From Flavobacteriaceae bacterium (GTDB lineage: Bacteria; Bacteroidota; Bacteroidia; Flavobacteriales; Flavobacteriaceae), in the NCBI GenBank assembly GCA_947443815.1, contig CANEXR010000059.1:1-11856 (forward strand): DNA of 11,856 nucleotides, in the 5' to 3' direction. A program made the translations under genes and the position numbers. This document shows, in pieces, positions 1-6,665 of the stretch. Every line of letters starts with the position of its first letter. Position 1 is the stretch's first letter. Under the pieces are notes generated by a model. That model was given only the letters and a program-made list of their open reading frames with translations, did no database searches and was not told where the DNA came from.

Positions 1-1392
1 AATACCCCAAATTAAGGTAAAAAATTTTGTGGCATTGAGATAATGTTTTTCTGATTTTTCGACTTTGAGATTGCGTTTATAAATATCAATTGCGGTAGTC
101 GATGCCAATGCATTTAGCCCAGAAGCTGTTGAAGACATGGCGGCAGAAATAATTACTGCCAGTAATAATCCGATGAGGCCTTTGGGCAAATAATTAAGAA
201 TAAAGTGGAAAAACACATAATCTTTGTCATTCGTTTCGCTATTGCTGTCCGCTTTTAGAATGATTTCTTTGGCACGATCTCTCAAATCTTTTTCTTTATT
301 AGAAAGTGCCACTAATTCTTTTCGAAGAATTGGATTGTCATAATCCTGGTTAAGTTGGTCGATATACAGTAAATTAATTACTTTTTTATCTTCGGATAAG
401 GCCTCTAATTTTTTTTCTAAAACGTGATATTCTCCTTTAAAGGCCGATTTTTCTATAATTTGTTTGTTATTTGGATTAAAATTTAAAGGCACAGGATTGA
501 ATTGAAAAAAAACAAAAACCATTACACCTGTAAGCAAGATAAAGAATTGCATAGGTACTTTTAATAATCCGTTCATGATTAATCCCATTTGGCTTTCTTT
601 TACAGACTTGCCTGATAGATAGCGTCCAACTTGTGATTGGTCTGTACCAAAATAAGCAAGCGCTAGAAAAAAACCACCTGTTATTCCACTCCAAAAAGTA
701 TATTTTTCTTCAGGGTCAAACGAAAAGTCAACAATATTCATTTTATCATTTGCGCCTGCTATATGCATAGCACTAGTAAACGTCATATCATTAGGTAAAT
801 AATGTAATATCAGAAAAAAAGTAATAATCATTCCAGACATAATGACGAACATTTGTTGTTTTTGGGTAACATTTACTGCCTTTGTTCCTCCAGAAAAAGT
901 ATAAATAATAACAAGAACTCCAATGACAATATTCATATAAGTAAGATTCCATCCTAGTATCGCTGACAAAATTATTGCAGGTGCATAAATAGTTAAGCCA
1001 GTTCCCAATCCTCTTTGAAACAAAAAAAGCACAGCTGCAAGGGAGCGGGTTTTCAAATCAAAACGCTTTTCTAGGTATTCATAAGCGGTAAAGACTTTGT
1101 ATTTATGGTATATTGGAATGAAAGTCACACAAATGATAACCATGGCAATTGGCAGTCCAAAATAAAATTGTACAAAACCCATTCCATCATGATAGGCCTG
1201 ACCTGGTGTTGATAAAAATGTAATAGCACTTGCCTGTGTAGCCATAACAGAAAGCCCTACGGTATACCAAGGTGTTTCATTATTTCCTAAAATAAAGTCT
1301 TCAACATTTTTACTTCCTTTGGTTTTCCATGAACCATAAATAACAATAAAAAGCAGTGTGACTATAAGTACAATCCAATCAAATAGTTGCAT
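1..1392 (-). CDS. Sodium:solute symporter (SSS family), 3' end outside the window
   Basis: This is the first 464 codons of an inner-membrane Na+-coupled importer of the SSS (SLC5-like) family, open to the window edge. The translation starts MQLFDWIVLIVTLLFIVIYG, a first membrane helix typical of the family. Later hydrophobic helices lie near 43-65, 73-95, 118-145, 151-168, 180-198, 232-250, 275-297 and 396-418. Family landmarks are GTDQSQVGRYLSG at 249-261, a close match to the SSS signature, and the small-residue segment SAAMSSTASGLNALAST at 416-432, where the Na2-site serines/threonines lie in this family. Residues about 305-390 form a long, highly charged, probably helical insert between membrane segments. 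The substrate cannot be read from sequence. The start lies 3 nt after the stop of a 35-codon membrane micro-ORF and downstream of a secreted PIG-L deacetylase, so it is probably co-transcribed with them and may import a product of that enzyme (inference). Confidence 0.93.
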   Translation of the reverse strand, partial: MQLFDWIVLIVTLLFIVIYGSWKTKGSKNVEDFILGNNETPWYTVGLSVMATQASAITFLSTPGQAYHDGMGFVQFYFGLPIAMVIICVTFIPIYHKYKVFTAYEYLEKRFDLKTRSLAAVLFLFQRGLGTGLTIYAPAIILSAILGWNLTYMNIVIGVLVIIYTFSGGTKAVNVTQKQQMFVIMSGMIITFFLILHYLPNDMTFTSAMHIAGANDKMNIVDFSFDPEEKYTFWSGITGGFFLALAYFGTDQSQVGRYLSGKSVKESQMGLIMNGLLKVPMQFFILLTGVMVFVFFQFNPVPLNFNPNNKQIIEKSAFKGEYHVLEKKLEALSEDKKVINLLYIDQLNQDYDNPILRKELVALSNKEKDLRDRAKEIILKADSNSETNDKDYVFFHFILNYLPKGLIGLLLAVIISAAMSSTASGLNALASTTAIDIYKRNLKVEKSEKHYLNATKFFTLIWGI

Positions 1393-1395
1393 AGT

Positions 1396-1503
1396 TTAGG
1401 AGTATAATTGCATAATGAGACAAAAGATCAAAATATAAATTGCATTGGCTACCAAAACCCAAGTGTAGCTTTTTTTCCAAGTTTTTACTTTTTTAGTTTC
1501 CAT
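1396..1503 (-). CDS. 35-aa single-span membrane micro-protein between deacetylase and symporter
   Basis: An intact 36-codon frame (ATG to TAA) fills the gap between the PIG-L gene and the symporter, leaving only 12 nt before it and 3 nt after it. The peptide starts METKKVKTWKKSYTW, a basic, aromatic N-terminus. A hydrophobic stretch of about 17-18 residues follows (VLVANAIYILIFCLIMQL, about 16-33), ending in Tyr-Ser. The positive-inside rule predicts one membrane span with the N-terminus in the cytoplasm. The exact fit between two genes, the membrane-helix composition and the position just ahead of a transporter all suggest a real gene, perhaps a small accessory subunit of the symporter. I do not recognise a named family. 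It is much shorter than the two-span DUF4212-type small subunits known beside some other SSS transporters. Function is inference only. Confidence 0.68.
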   Translation of the reverse strand: METKKVKTWKKSYTWVLVANAIYILIFCLIMQLYS

Positions 1504-1515
1504 TTTTTGAGCGTA

Positions 1516-4038
1516 TTAGGGTTTTATGTTTGGTGTAGTTAAAGATTGTAATGAAATCATGTTTGAAAGTAATCGGTATGCACCTGGAACGCCTTCAGGT
1601 AATTCTCTAAAAAGACTTAAACCAGTATATATATAATAACCTTTTCCATATTGGGCAATTAATAAAGCACCATTTTTAGGTGTTTCTCCTTTGTCATTTG
1701 ATGATAAAATAGGAGTGAAGGCAGCATCAAATACATTGGGATAGTACAAACCTTGTTCTTGTTTCCATCCTTCAAAATCGCTATTGGTAATTTTGTTTGG
1801 AGTAGTTAGCACAGGATGATTTGGTGCCAAAAAACGAACTTCTGCATCTTCTTCGGTCACTCGGTCTTTTGAAATTTTCATAGGGTAAGGGGCTATATTT
1901 GACGTCACTAAAGCATCAGGATTGTTGTATTGTACAATCATTGTTTTTCCTTCTTTTATAAAATCAAAAAGTATTGGTTGTTTATTGGCTAAAATCTCAA
2001 TTGTATTGTAAGCTCTAATTCCAGTTATTATCACATCAAAATTGGATAGTTTTTCTGTAGTTATTTCTTCGGGTTTAAGAACAGCAACTTTATACCCCAT
2101 TTGTGATAGACTTTTGGGAACTTCATCACCAGCACCCATAATATAACCGATTCGTTCTTCGTTTACTTTCAAGTCCAATTTAATGCATTTTGTCTCCGAT
2201 GATTTTAAAACTTGTTGTTTTGTAATGTGACTGAAATCGATGGTAATTTGCTCTTTATCGTAACGTTGATTATCGATAATTGCAATACTTCTAGCGATGA
2301 CTTCCTCAGATTGATTGGGAGGTGTTATTTCAAAATAAACGATTTGTTCCGTTCCTTTTTTATCTAAATGAAAAGGAATCGATTTAGGACTAACATTCCA
2401 ATTATCAGGTAATTCGAGTTGTAATTGACCTGTTATATTGTCTTTTCCTGATTTTATTTTAACTCCCACAGTTTTGTTTTTTGTATCCTTAAAAAGCACT
2501 ACTTTATCTAAAATTGAAGTAGTAACTTCAGGAACAATATCTAAATAATTATAAACTTCTCCTTTTACATCATCATTGTATTTATAAATAACGGTTCTTT
2601 CGAAAGGGATTTCGATGCCCTCGATTTTTATTAAAAAAAGGACTTTTACGTCACGTATAATATCTGGAACCCCAATATTTTTTTGATCCTTTACAGTGTA
2701 CATTCCAACCGTACCTTTTTCATCTAACCAATAGGGTTGCGTATAATGCATTGATTTTGGTAATTGCATTTCTAGTGAACTATTCTCAACACTATTATTT
2801 TTAAGTATTTTATTTTGACCTGTAATTTTCTGCTCTGGCATTGTTGTTAGTTGTATCAACTCCATTGGAATTGCACTTCGATTAATAGCTTCTATTTTTA
2901 ATTTCAAAATACTACCGGGTGTTGCTTCTTGATTTTGTGCTACTGCTTCTAAGTACAAACCAGAACAAGCTGCAATGATTTTTTTAATTTCTTCTATTTT
3001 TATAGTTGCCCAATGATTTTCGTTTAACGATAGCATCATAGTATAGGCTTTCGCCAAATTTGGAATACTTGCCGAAGGATTGTTAAAATTGAATTCTGAA
3101 GCAATTTTGTCAATCAAATCACCGATGGGTTTTCCTCCTTTTACTCTGTTCCAACTCGTATCGATTCCGTCAAAAAGAGCGTTTTTATCGTTTGATTTAT
3201 CACCATTTATAAGTTCTAGATATTCTGTTTCTTCACCACGAACTCCAGTACTACCAAAACCTTGCGATTGATGTCTGCTTCGGCTTAAAGCTGCAATTTC
3301 CTGATTCGATTTACCAATTGAAGGGAAATACACTCCCGTTTGAATGGCCATTAAATTGGTTTTATCCGCTTTATTGAATTTTTCTTGACTTCCATAAAAC
3401 CACCACGAAGTATTGAAAAATTGACGTTTAGTTTGCCAAGGTTTTACCATATTAAGTTGTTCGGGAAAAATAGTTGGATTTGCTGCCAAATCAAAACTTT
3501 CTACACTTAGCATAGCCGAAGCAGTATGATGACCATGTGTAGTACCGCCTGAACGATGGTCAAAACGATTGATAATTACATCTGGCTGAAATTTTCTAAT
3601 GGCCCAAATAACATCCGAAAGAACTTTGTCTTTGTCCCAGATTTGTAGTGTTTCTGTTGGATTTTTAGAAAAACCAAAATCATTTGCCCGAGAAAAGAAT
3701 TGTTCTCCACCATCAATTTTTCTTGCTTCAATAAGTTCTTGTGTCCTGATAACACCTAGCAATTCTCTTAATTGGGCACCGATTAAATTTTGGCCACCAT
3801 CACCACGAGTTAATGATAAATATCCTGTTCTAGCTTTTACTTCATTCGATAGATACGATATTAATCGGGTATTTTCATCATCAGGATGTGCTGCAATATA
3901 CAATACTGAACCTAAAAAATTAAGTTTTTGGATTTGATTGTAAATTTCCACTGAATTAGGTTTCATTGGTTGTTGAGCAAGGGTAATTTGAAATATAAAC
4001 AGAAAAACAAATAGTATTTTTATAGAAATAAACCGCAT
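1516..4038 (-). CDS. Secreted PIG-L/LmbE-family deacetylase, multidomain
   Basis: This is an 840-residue exported zinc hydrolase of the PIG-L/LmbE superfamily, whose members deacetylate N-acetylglucosaminyl and related N-acyl groups. A signal peptide at 1-21 (basic MRFISIK, hydrophobic core, cleavage probably after ITLA) predicts export. The catalytic domain spans about 40-300. It carries the zinc-binding motif AHPDDE at 50-55 (His51, Asp54, with Asp53 the likely general base) and THGHHTAS at 167-174, supplying the later histidine ligand. Residues about 370-610 look like beta-sandwich linker domains, and about 627-830 resembles a ThuA/class-I glutamine-amidotransferase-like fold. The expected nucleophile-elbow cysteine is missing there (ITGIRAYN at 671-678), so that domain is probably not a glutaminase. 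The protein is far longer than the stand-alone deacetylase BshB1 (about 240 residues), so bacillithiol synthesis is unlikely. It is first gene of a unit with a membrane micro-ORF and a symporter. Substrate is unknown. Confidence 0.92.
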   Translation of the reverse strand: MRFISIKILFVFLFIFQITLAQQPMKPNSVEIYNQIQKLNFLGSVLYIAAHPDDENTRLISYLSNEVKARTGYLSLTRGDGGQNLIGAQLRELLGVIRTQELIEARKIDGGEQFFSRANDFGFSKNPTETLQIWDKDKVLSDVIWAIRKFQPDVIINRFDHRSGGTTHGHHTASAMLSVESFDLAANPTIFPEQLNMVKPWQTKRQFFNTSWWFYGSQEKFNKADKTNLMAIQTGVYFPSIGKSNQEIAALSRSRHQSQGFGSTGVRGEETEYLELINGDKSNDKNALFDGIDTSWNRVKGGKPIGDLIDKIASEFNFNNPSASIPNLAKAYTMMLSLNENHWATIKIEEIKKIIAACSGLYLEAVAQNQEATPGSILKLKIEAINRSAIPMELIQLTTMPEQKITGQNKILKNNSVENSSLEMQLPKSMHYTQPYWLDEKGTVGMYTVKDQKNIGVPDIIRDVKVLFLIKIEGIEIPFERTVIYKYNDDVKGEVYNYLDIVPEVTTSILDKVVLFKDTKNKTVGVKIKSGKDNITGQLQLELPDNWNVSPKSIPFHLDKKGTEQIVYFEITPPNQSEEVIARSIAIIDNQRYDKEQITIDFSHITKQQVLKSSETKCIKLDLKVNEERIGYIMGAGDEVPKSLSQMGYKVAVLKPEEITTEKLSNFDVIITGIRAYNTIEILANKQPILFDFIKEGKTMIVQYNNPDALVTSNIAPYPMKISKDRVTEEDAEVRFLAPNHPVLTTPNKITNSDFEGWKQEQGLYYPNVFDAAFTPILSSNDKGETPKNGALLIAQYGKGYYIYTGLSLFRELPEGVPGAYRLLSNMISLQSLTTPNIKP

Positions 4039-4066
4039 AGTGTAGACATTTGTTTGGACTCAGCCT

Positions 4067-4074
4067 CAAAAATA
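4067..4074 (-). promoter_or_regulatory. Candidate -7 element for the deacetylase-symporter operon
   Basis: On the minus strand this reads TATTTTTG, an exact match to the Bacteroidota -7 consensus TAnnTTTG. Transcription would start near 4063, giving a leader of about 25 nt before the deacetylase ATG at 4038. No good TTTG/TTG -33 element is seen about 19-21 nt upstream. It is the only exact match on this strand between the two divergent genes. AT-rich DNA produces chance matches, so confidence is moderate. Confidence 0.45.
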
Positions 4075-4210
4075 CTAATTATATTGCTGGTTTGCAGAAC
4101 CCTTTTCTAAACTTTATGTTAATGTTTTAATTAAAAATCAGTAGTATTTTTTTAAACCAAAATCAGTAATGAATTAGCAATAAAAAAAATGAAATATGAA
4201 AATAGAATGT

Positions 4211-4218
4211 TAAATTTG
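4211..4218 (+). promoter_or_regulatory. Candidate -7 element for the alpha/beta hydrolase gene
   Basis: The sequence TAAATTTG matches TAnnTTTG exactly. It would start transcription near 4222, giving a leader of about 35 nt before the ATG at 4257. A clear -33 TTTG is not present at the expected distance, because the upstream stretch is a run of A residues. Confidence 0.4.
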
Positions 4219-4256
4219 AAAATAAACAATTTTGTAACCTTTAATATGAACTCATT

Positions 4257-5213
4257 ATGCCAGAAATTAAATATAGTGACGATGTCTTAAAAAATGGTTT
4301 TGAACAAACAACAATTATACAACCTGATGATTACGAGGGAAAAGTAGTTACTACACTTATCAGAAAGCGAAATAGTGAATTCAGTTCTAAAGCGGTCTTA
4401 TATGTGCATGGTTTCAATGATTATTTTTTTCAAAAAGAAATGGCGGAAGCATTTATTGAAAAAGGCTATCATTTTTACGCTGTTGATTTAAGAAAATATG
4501 GAAGGTCAATATTACCCAATCAAAAAATGAATAATCTGAAATGTATATCGGAATATTACGAGGATTTGGATGCGGCGCTTTCTATTCTTAAAAAAGAAAA
4601 AAATGAGAAAATTGTTTTGTCAGGACATTCAACAGGAGGATTGATAGTCACTTTATATGCTGCTGAACGAAAAGGAAGTGAATTATTTGATTCCGTATTT
4701 TGTAATAGTCCTTTTTATGATATGAATATGCCTGCTTATCAGAAAAGAATATTGATTCCAATAATTTCATTAATTGGAAGAATAGTGCCTAATTGGCCAA
4801 TTTCAGGAAGTTTTTCAGAATTTTATGGAATGAGTTTGCACAAAACGGATTTTGGGGAATGGGAGTATAATTTAAGATGGAAACCTCATGTAGTTCCAAC
4901 TTTAAATATGGGCTGGATTAATGCAATTCATCAAGGGCATCTAAAAATGGATAAAGCAATTGCTATTGGCAAATCAATTTTAATACTGCATTCCAAAAAA
5001 TCAGTTCGTATTTCAAAATGGGATGATGAAATATTTTCGGGTGATGCAATTTTAGATGTTAATGATATTAGGGTGAAAGCTTTGAATATCATAGCGCCAA
5101 AAAGAGATGTTATTGCTATAGATGGAGCCATTCATGACATGGTACTTTCTAAAAAATCTGTTCGAAAACTTGTTCTAAAAACAGTATTTGATTGGCTGGA
5201 AATGAATCTTTAA
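4257..5213 (+). CDS. Alpha/beta hydrolase (serine hydrolase, lysophospholipase-like)
   Basis: This 318-residue protein belongs to the Hydrolase_4/serine aminopeptidase S33-type alpha/beta hydrolases, which cleave esters such as monoacylglycerols or lysophospholipids. The nucleophile elbow is GHSTGG at 123-128 (Ser125). The oxyanion-hole strand is YVHGFNDYF at 49-57. The acid is probably Asp263 or Asp267 in the SGDAILDVNDI segment, and the base is His293 in GAIHDMVLS. Residues about 150-225 form the variable cap. There is no signal peptide, so it should be cytoplasmic. It stands alone between a divergent operon and a convergent gene, with its own candidate promoter and a shared hairpin downstream. 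The ATG at 4257 is preferred because the ATG at 4246 is out of frame. The substrate cannot be predicted. Confidence 0.9.
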   Translation: MPEIKYSDDVLKNGFEQTTIIQPDDYEGKVVTTLIRKRNSEFSSKAVLYVHGFNDYFFQKEMAEAFIEKGYHFYAVDLRKYGRSILPNQKMNNLKCISEYYEDLDAALSILKKEKNEKIVLSGHSTGGLIVTLYAAERKGSELFDSVFCNSPFYDMNMPAYQKRILIPIISLIGRIVPNWPISGSFSEFYGMSLHKTDFGEWEYNLRWKPHVVPTLNMGWINAIHQGHLKMDKAIAIGKSILILHSKKSVRISKWDDEIFSGDAILDVNDIRVKALNIIAPKRDVIAIDGAIHDMVLSKKSVRKLVLKTVFDWLEMNL

Positions 5214-5224
5214 AACCATAAAAA

Positions 5225-5256
5225 ATGCCCCAAATAGTATCTAACTTTTGGGGCAT
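5225..5256. terminator. Shared (bidirectional) intrinsic terminator hairpin
   Basis: A perfect 10-bp stem is formed by ATGCCCCAAA (5225-5234) and TTTGGGGCAT (5247-5256) with a 12-nt loop. It lies between two converging genes. On the minus strand the stem runs directly into TTTTT (5225-5221), the classic form for the gene ending at 5299. On the plus strand the T-run (5272-5278) lies about 15 nt beyond the stem, so termination of the hydrolase transcript may be weaker. Confidence 0.8.
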
Positions 5257-5298
5257 GTTCATTATGAGATGTTTTTTTATTACTGTATCAAAATTGCA

Positions 5299-5781
5299 TT
5301 AATGTTTTCCATGACCATTTCCATGACCTTTTCCATTGCCGTTATTTCCATTGCCGTTATTTTCGTTCCCATTATTATGTTTTTCATGATTTTCATTATG
5401 ATATGAACCAATATTTTTTTGGGGTCTCCCTTTGTATCCTTTGTAATATTTTGCCTTATGGCTATTAAAATTAACATAAGGTCTAGAACCATGATAATCA
5501 TTTAAAACAACTTTATATCCACCATATAAATCATAATTTCGATATTGTCTTGGTAAATATGTCGAACGAATCCATTTTCCGCCCCCAAAATAAATAAATT
5601 GTGAAGCACGAATATCATAATAGGCCTGTATGTCCGGCAAGTAATAATATTCTACGGCTGAATATCCTGCTGGACCCCATGATGGAGGAGTACCAATATT
5701 TATATTTACTGAAATTTGTGCTTGAGTTAAATTTGATACTGCAAGTAAGATGGCCACAGTTAATAATTTTAATGTTTTCAT
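5299..5781 (-). CDS. Secreted protein of unknown function with Gly/Asn/His-rich tail
   Basis: This 160-residue protein has an N-terminal signal peptide (MKTLKLLTVAILLAVSNLTQAQ, cleavage probably after TQA at 20-21), so it should be periplasmic, surface-bound or secreted. The mature part (about 22-120) is rich in Tyr and Gly, with PPSWGPAGYSAVEYYYLPDI and FGGGKWIRSTYLPRQYRNYD. I recognise this as a recurring pattern in hypothetical proteins of Bacteroidota but know of no assigned function. Residues about 126-160 are low-complexity Asn/Gly/His/Lys, ending GHGNGHGKH, possibly metal-binding or simply flexible. The tail is encoded by short tandem repeats. A strong hairpin terminator lies just downstream. 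No exact -7 element was found upstream. It is a single-gene unit by spacing. Confidence 0.82.
   Translation of the reverse strand: MKTLKLLTVAILLAVSNLTQAQISVNINIGTPPSWGPAGYSAVEYYYLPDIQAYYDIRASQFIYFGGGKWIRSTYLPRQYRNYDLYGGYKVVLNDYHGSRPYVNFNSHKAKYYKGYKGRPQKNIGSYHNENHEKHNNGNENNGNGNNGNGKGHGNGHGKH
5307..5360. repeat. Short tandem repeats coding the Gly/Asn tail
   Basis: The unit TTCCATTGCCGTTAT occurs twice back to back (5331-5345 and 5346-5360, period 15), and a related TTTCCATGACC unit occurs twice just before it at about a 12-nt period. Both periods are multiples of three, so copy-number change would lengthen or shorten the Gly/Asn-rich tail without a frameshift. Confidence 0.6.
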
Positions 5782-5819
5782 TTTTGTGTATTTTTAATTA
5801 ATCATTTTTTATTTATAAT

Positions 5820-5838
5820 AGTTGTATTTTCAACAACT
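5820..5838. repeat. Small inverted repeat upstream of the secreted-protein gene
   Basis: AGTTGT (5820-5825) and ACAACT (5833-5838) are perfect inverted arms with a 7-nt spacer, about 40 nt upstream of the ATG at 5781. It could be an operator or a small hairpin near the promoter, but a six-base dyad is easily found by chance. Confidence 0.25.
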
Positions 5839-5888
5839 GTGCCAATCAAAAGACTTAACATTTATTAGCGTTTTCAATTTTTTAAATT

Positions 5889-5917
5889 AAAAAGAGAAGT
5901 AATGAACTCCTCTTTTT
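5889..5917 (-). terminator. Probable intrinsic terminator of the 105-aa gene
   Basis: AAAAAGAG (5889-5896) pairs with CTCTTTTT (5910-5917) around a 13-nt loop, about 28 nt after the stop at 5945. Read on the minus strand, the stem ends in a run of T residues followed by further AT-rich sequence. The stem is A/T-heavy with only three strong pairs, so it is weaker than the hairpin at 5225-5256. Confidence 0.5.
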
Positions 5918-5944
5918 TAGTCTAAAGATTATAAGATATAATTA

Positions 5945-6262
5945 TTATAGTAGTAAAATCAATAACAGAATTACAATAATTATTGCACCAACAGATAAAT
6001 AAATACCATTTCCTGTAGTTCTTAATTCGGCATTAATTGCTCTAACTTCTTTACGTAGTGCCTTTTTATCAGATGCTTTAAGCTTTGATTTATCCATTTC
6101 TTTAATTTCCTCTAATCGATTAAGTAGGACTTTAACCTCAGCGGGAGCTTCTTTTGGAGTTTCTGTTAAAGTGGTTGGATTTTTCTCATTTGCTATCATT
6201 TGGGTTGGTAAAATACTTAATGACAACACCATCATCATTAAATAAAAAGTAACTTTTTTCAT
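5945..6262 (-). CDS. Small exported membrane-anchored protein of unknown function
   Basis: This 105-residue protein has three visible parts. The first is an N-terminal signal-like segment (about 1-25, MKKVTFYLMMMVLSLSILPTQ). The second is a charged, mostly helical middle (about 35-82) with LLNRLEEIKEMDKSKLKASD and KKALRKEVRAINAEL, probably a short coiled coil. The third is a very hydrophobic C-terminal span, GIYLSVGAIIIVILLLILLL (86-105), ending the protein. If the N-terminal segment is cleaved, the product is a tail-anchored protein with its charged domain in the periplasm. Similar small proteins recur in Flavobacterium genomes as hypothetical proteins, from general recollection. I know of no function. 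It is a single gene with its own probable terminator, and a leader region of about 400 nt precedes it. Confidence 0.82.
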   Translation of the reverse strand: MKKVTFYLMMMVLSLSILPTQMIANEKNPTTLTETPKEAPAEVKVLLNRLEEIKEMDKSKLKASDKKALRKEVRAINAELRTTGNGIYLSVGAIIIVILLLILLL

Positions 6263-6576
6263 CTTATTTTTTGTTTTTAGTTAAACATAATTTCTTATGT
6301 AAAATTAAAAAAACAACATTCGTTTTTTGTTACATATTTCTTAAAAAAAATTGTAAAATTCACATATTTAATGGTTTATGATTAATTTATATGTTCAATT
6401 TTACTAAGATTTTTATTTTTTTGCGATATTAAAAATAAGTAGTGATTTACAACACTATTTAAGTTTTAAATTTCAATTGGATTTGAAAAATAATGTGTTA
6501 GTAAAAAAAAAGTCAAGTGAGCATTATATTGGAAAATGCAGACGATTTTTTTATATGAATATGTAGTTTATGCTCG

Positions 6577-6584
6577 CAAATATA
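6577..6584 (-). promoter_or_regulatory. Orphan -7 element in the gene-free stretch
   Basis: The minus strand reads TATATTTG followed by C, an exact TAnnTTTG match and the only one on that strand in the 400-nt gap. It would start transcription near 6573, about 310 nt before the ATG at 6262, implying a long leader or a separate small RNA. No clear -33 element is present. Confidence 0.3.
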
Positions 6585-6618
6585 GTATCTAATAAAATTA
6601 GTTTTTAGAACCGATACT
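6584..6618. repeat. Inverted repeat downstream of the MscS gene
   Basis: AGTATC (6584-6589) pairs with GATACT (6613-6618). An alternative short hairpin is formed by CTAAT (6589-6593) and ATTAG (6597-6601). It begins about 48 nt after the operon's last stop codon, so it could be a weak terminator or processing site. It lacks the GC-rich stem and T-run of a standard one. Confidence 0.28.
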
Positions 6619-6665
6619 TTTGCTATTTTATATAATTATTTATTTTAAGAAGCGTTAAAGAAGTA

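Larger units (their letters stand above)
6263..6665. other. Gene-free stretch between the MscS operon and the 105-aa gene
   Basis: About 400 nt of very AT-rich sequence contain no open frame of convincing length on either strand and no tRNA-like fold that I can see. The only structure noted is one exact -7 element on the minus strand (6577-6584) and an inverted repeat beside it (6584-6618). The stretch must contain the end of the operon transcript on its right side and, on its left, the promoter or leader of the 105-residue gene. Confidence 0.7.

Noticed and set aside
476..694. 72-codon minus-strand frame inside the symporter
   Set aside because: It lies in another frame of the symporter, whose own frame is continuous through this region and carries the family signature.
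3080..3937. Plus-strand open frames at 3080-3271 and 3599-3937 opposite the deacetylase gene
   Set aside because: They are antisense to conserved parts of the PIG-L gene, including its catalytic region. Their translations show no domain or sensible composition.
4931..5131. 66-codon minus-strand frame opposite the hydrolase
   Set aside because: It is antisense to the catalytic His/Asp part of the alpha/beta hydrolase, with no independent support.
5280..5501. 73-codon minus-strand frame rich in Met/Ile
   Set aside because: It is a frame-shifted reading of the repeat-rich tail of the secreted protein, and its odd composition comes from those repeats.
6589..6606. CTAAT/ATTAG hairpin followed by TTTTT on the plus strand, resembling a terminator
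   Set aside because: No plus-strand gene lies upstream that would need it, and the five-pair A/T-rich stem is too weak. It was kept only as part of the larger inverted repeat.
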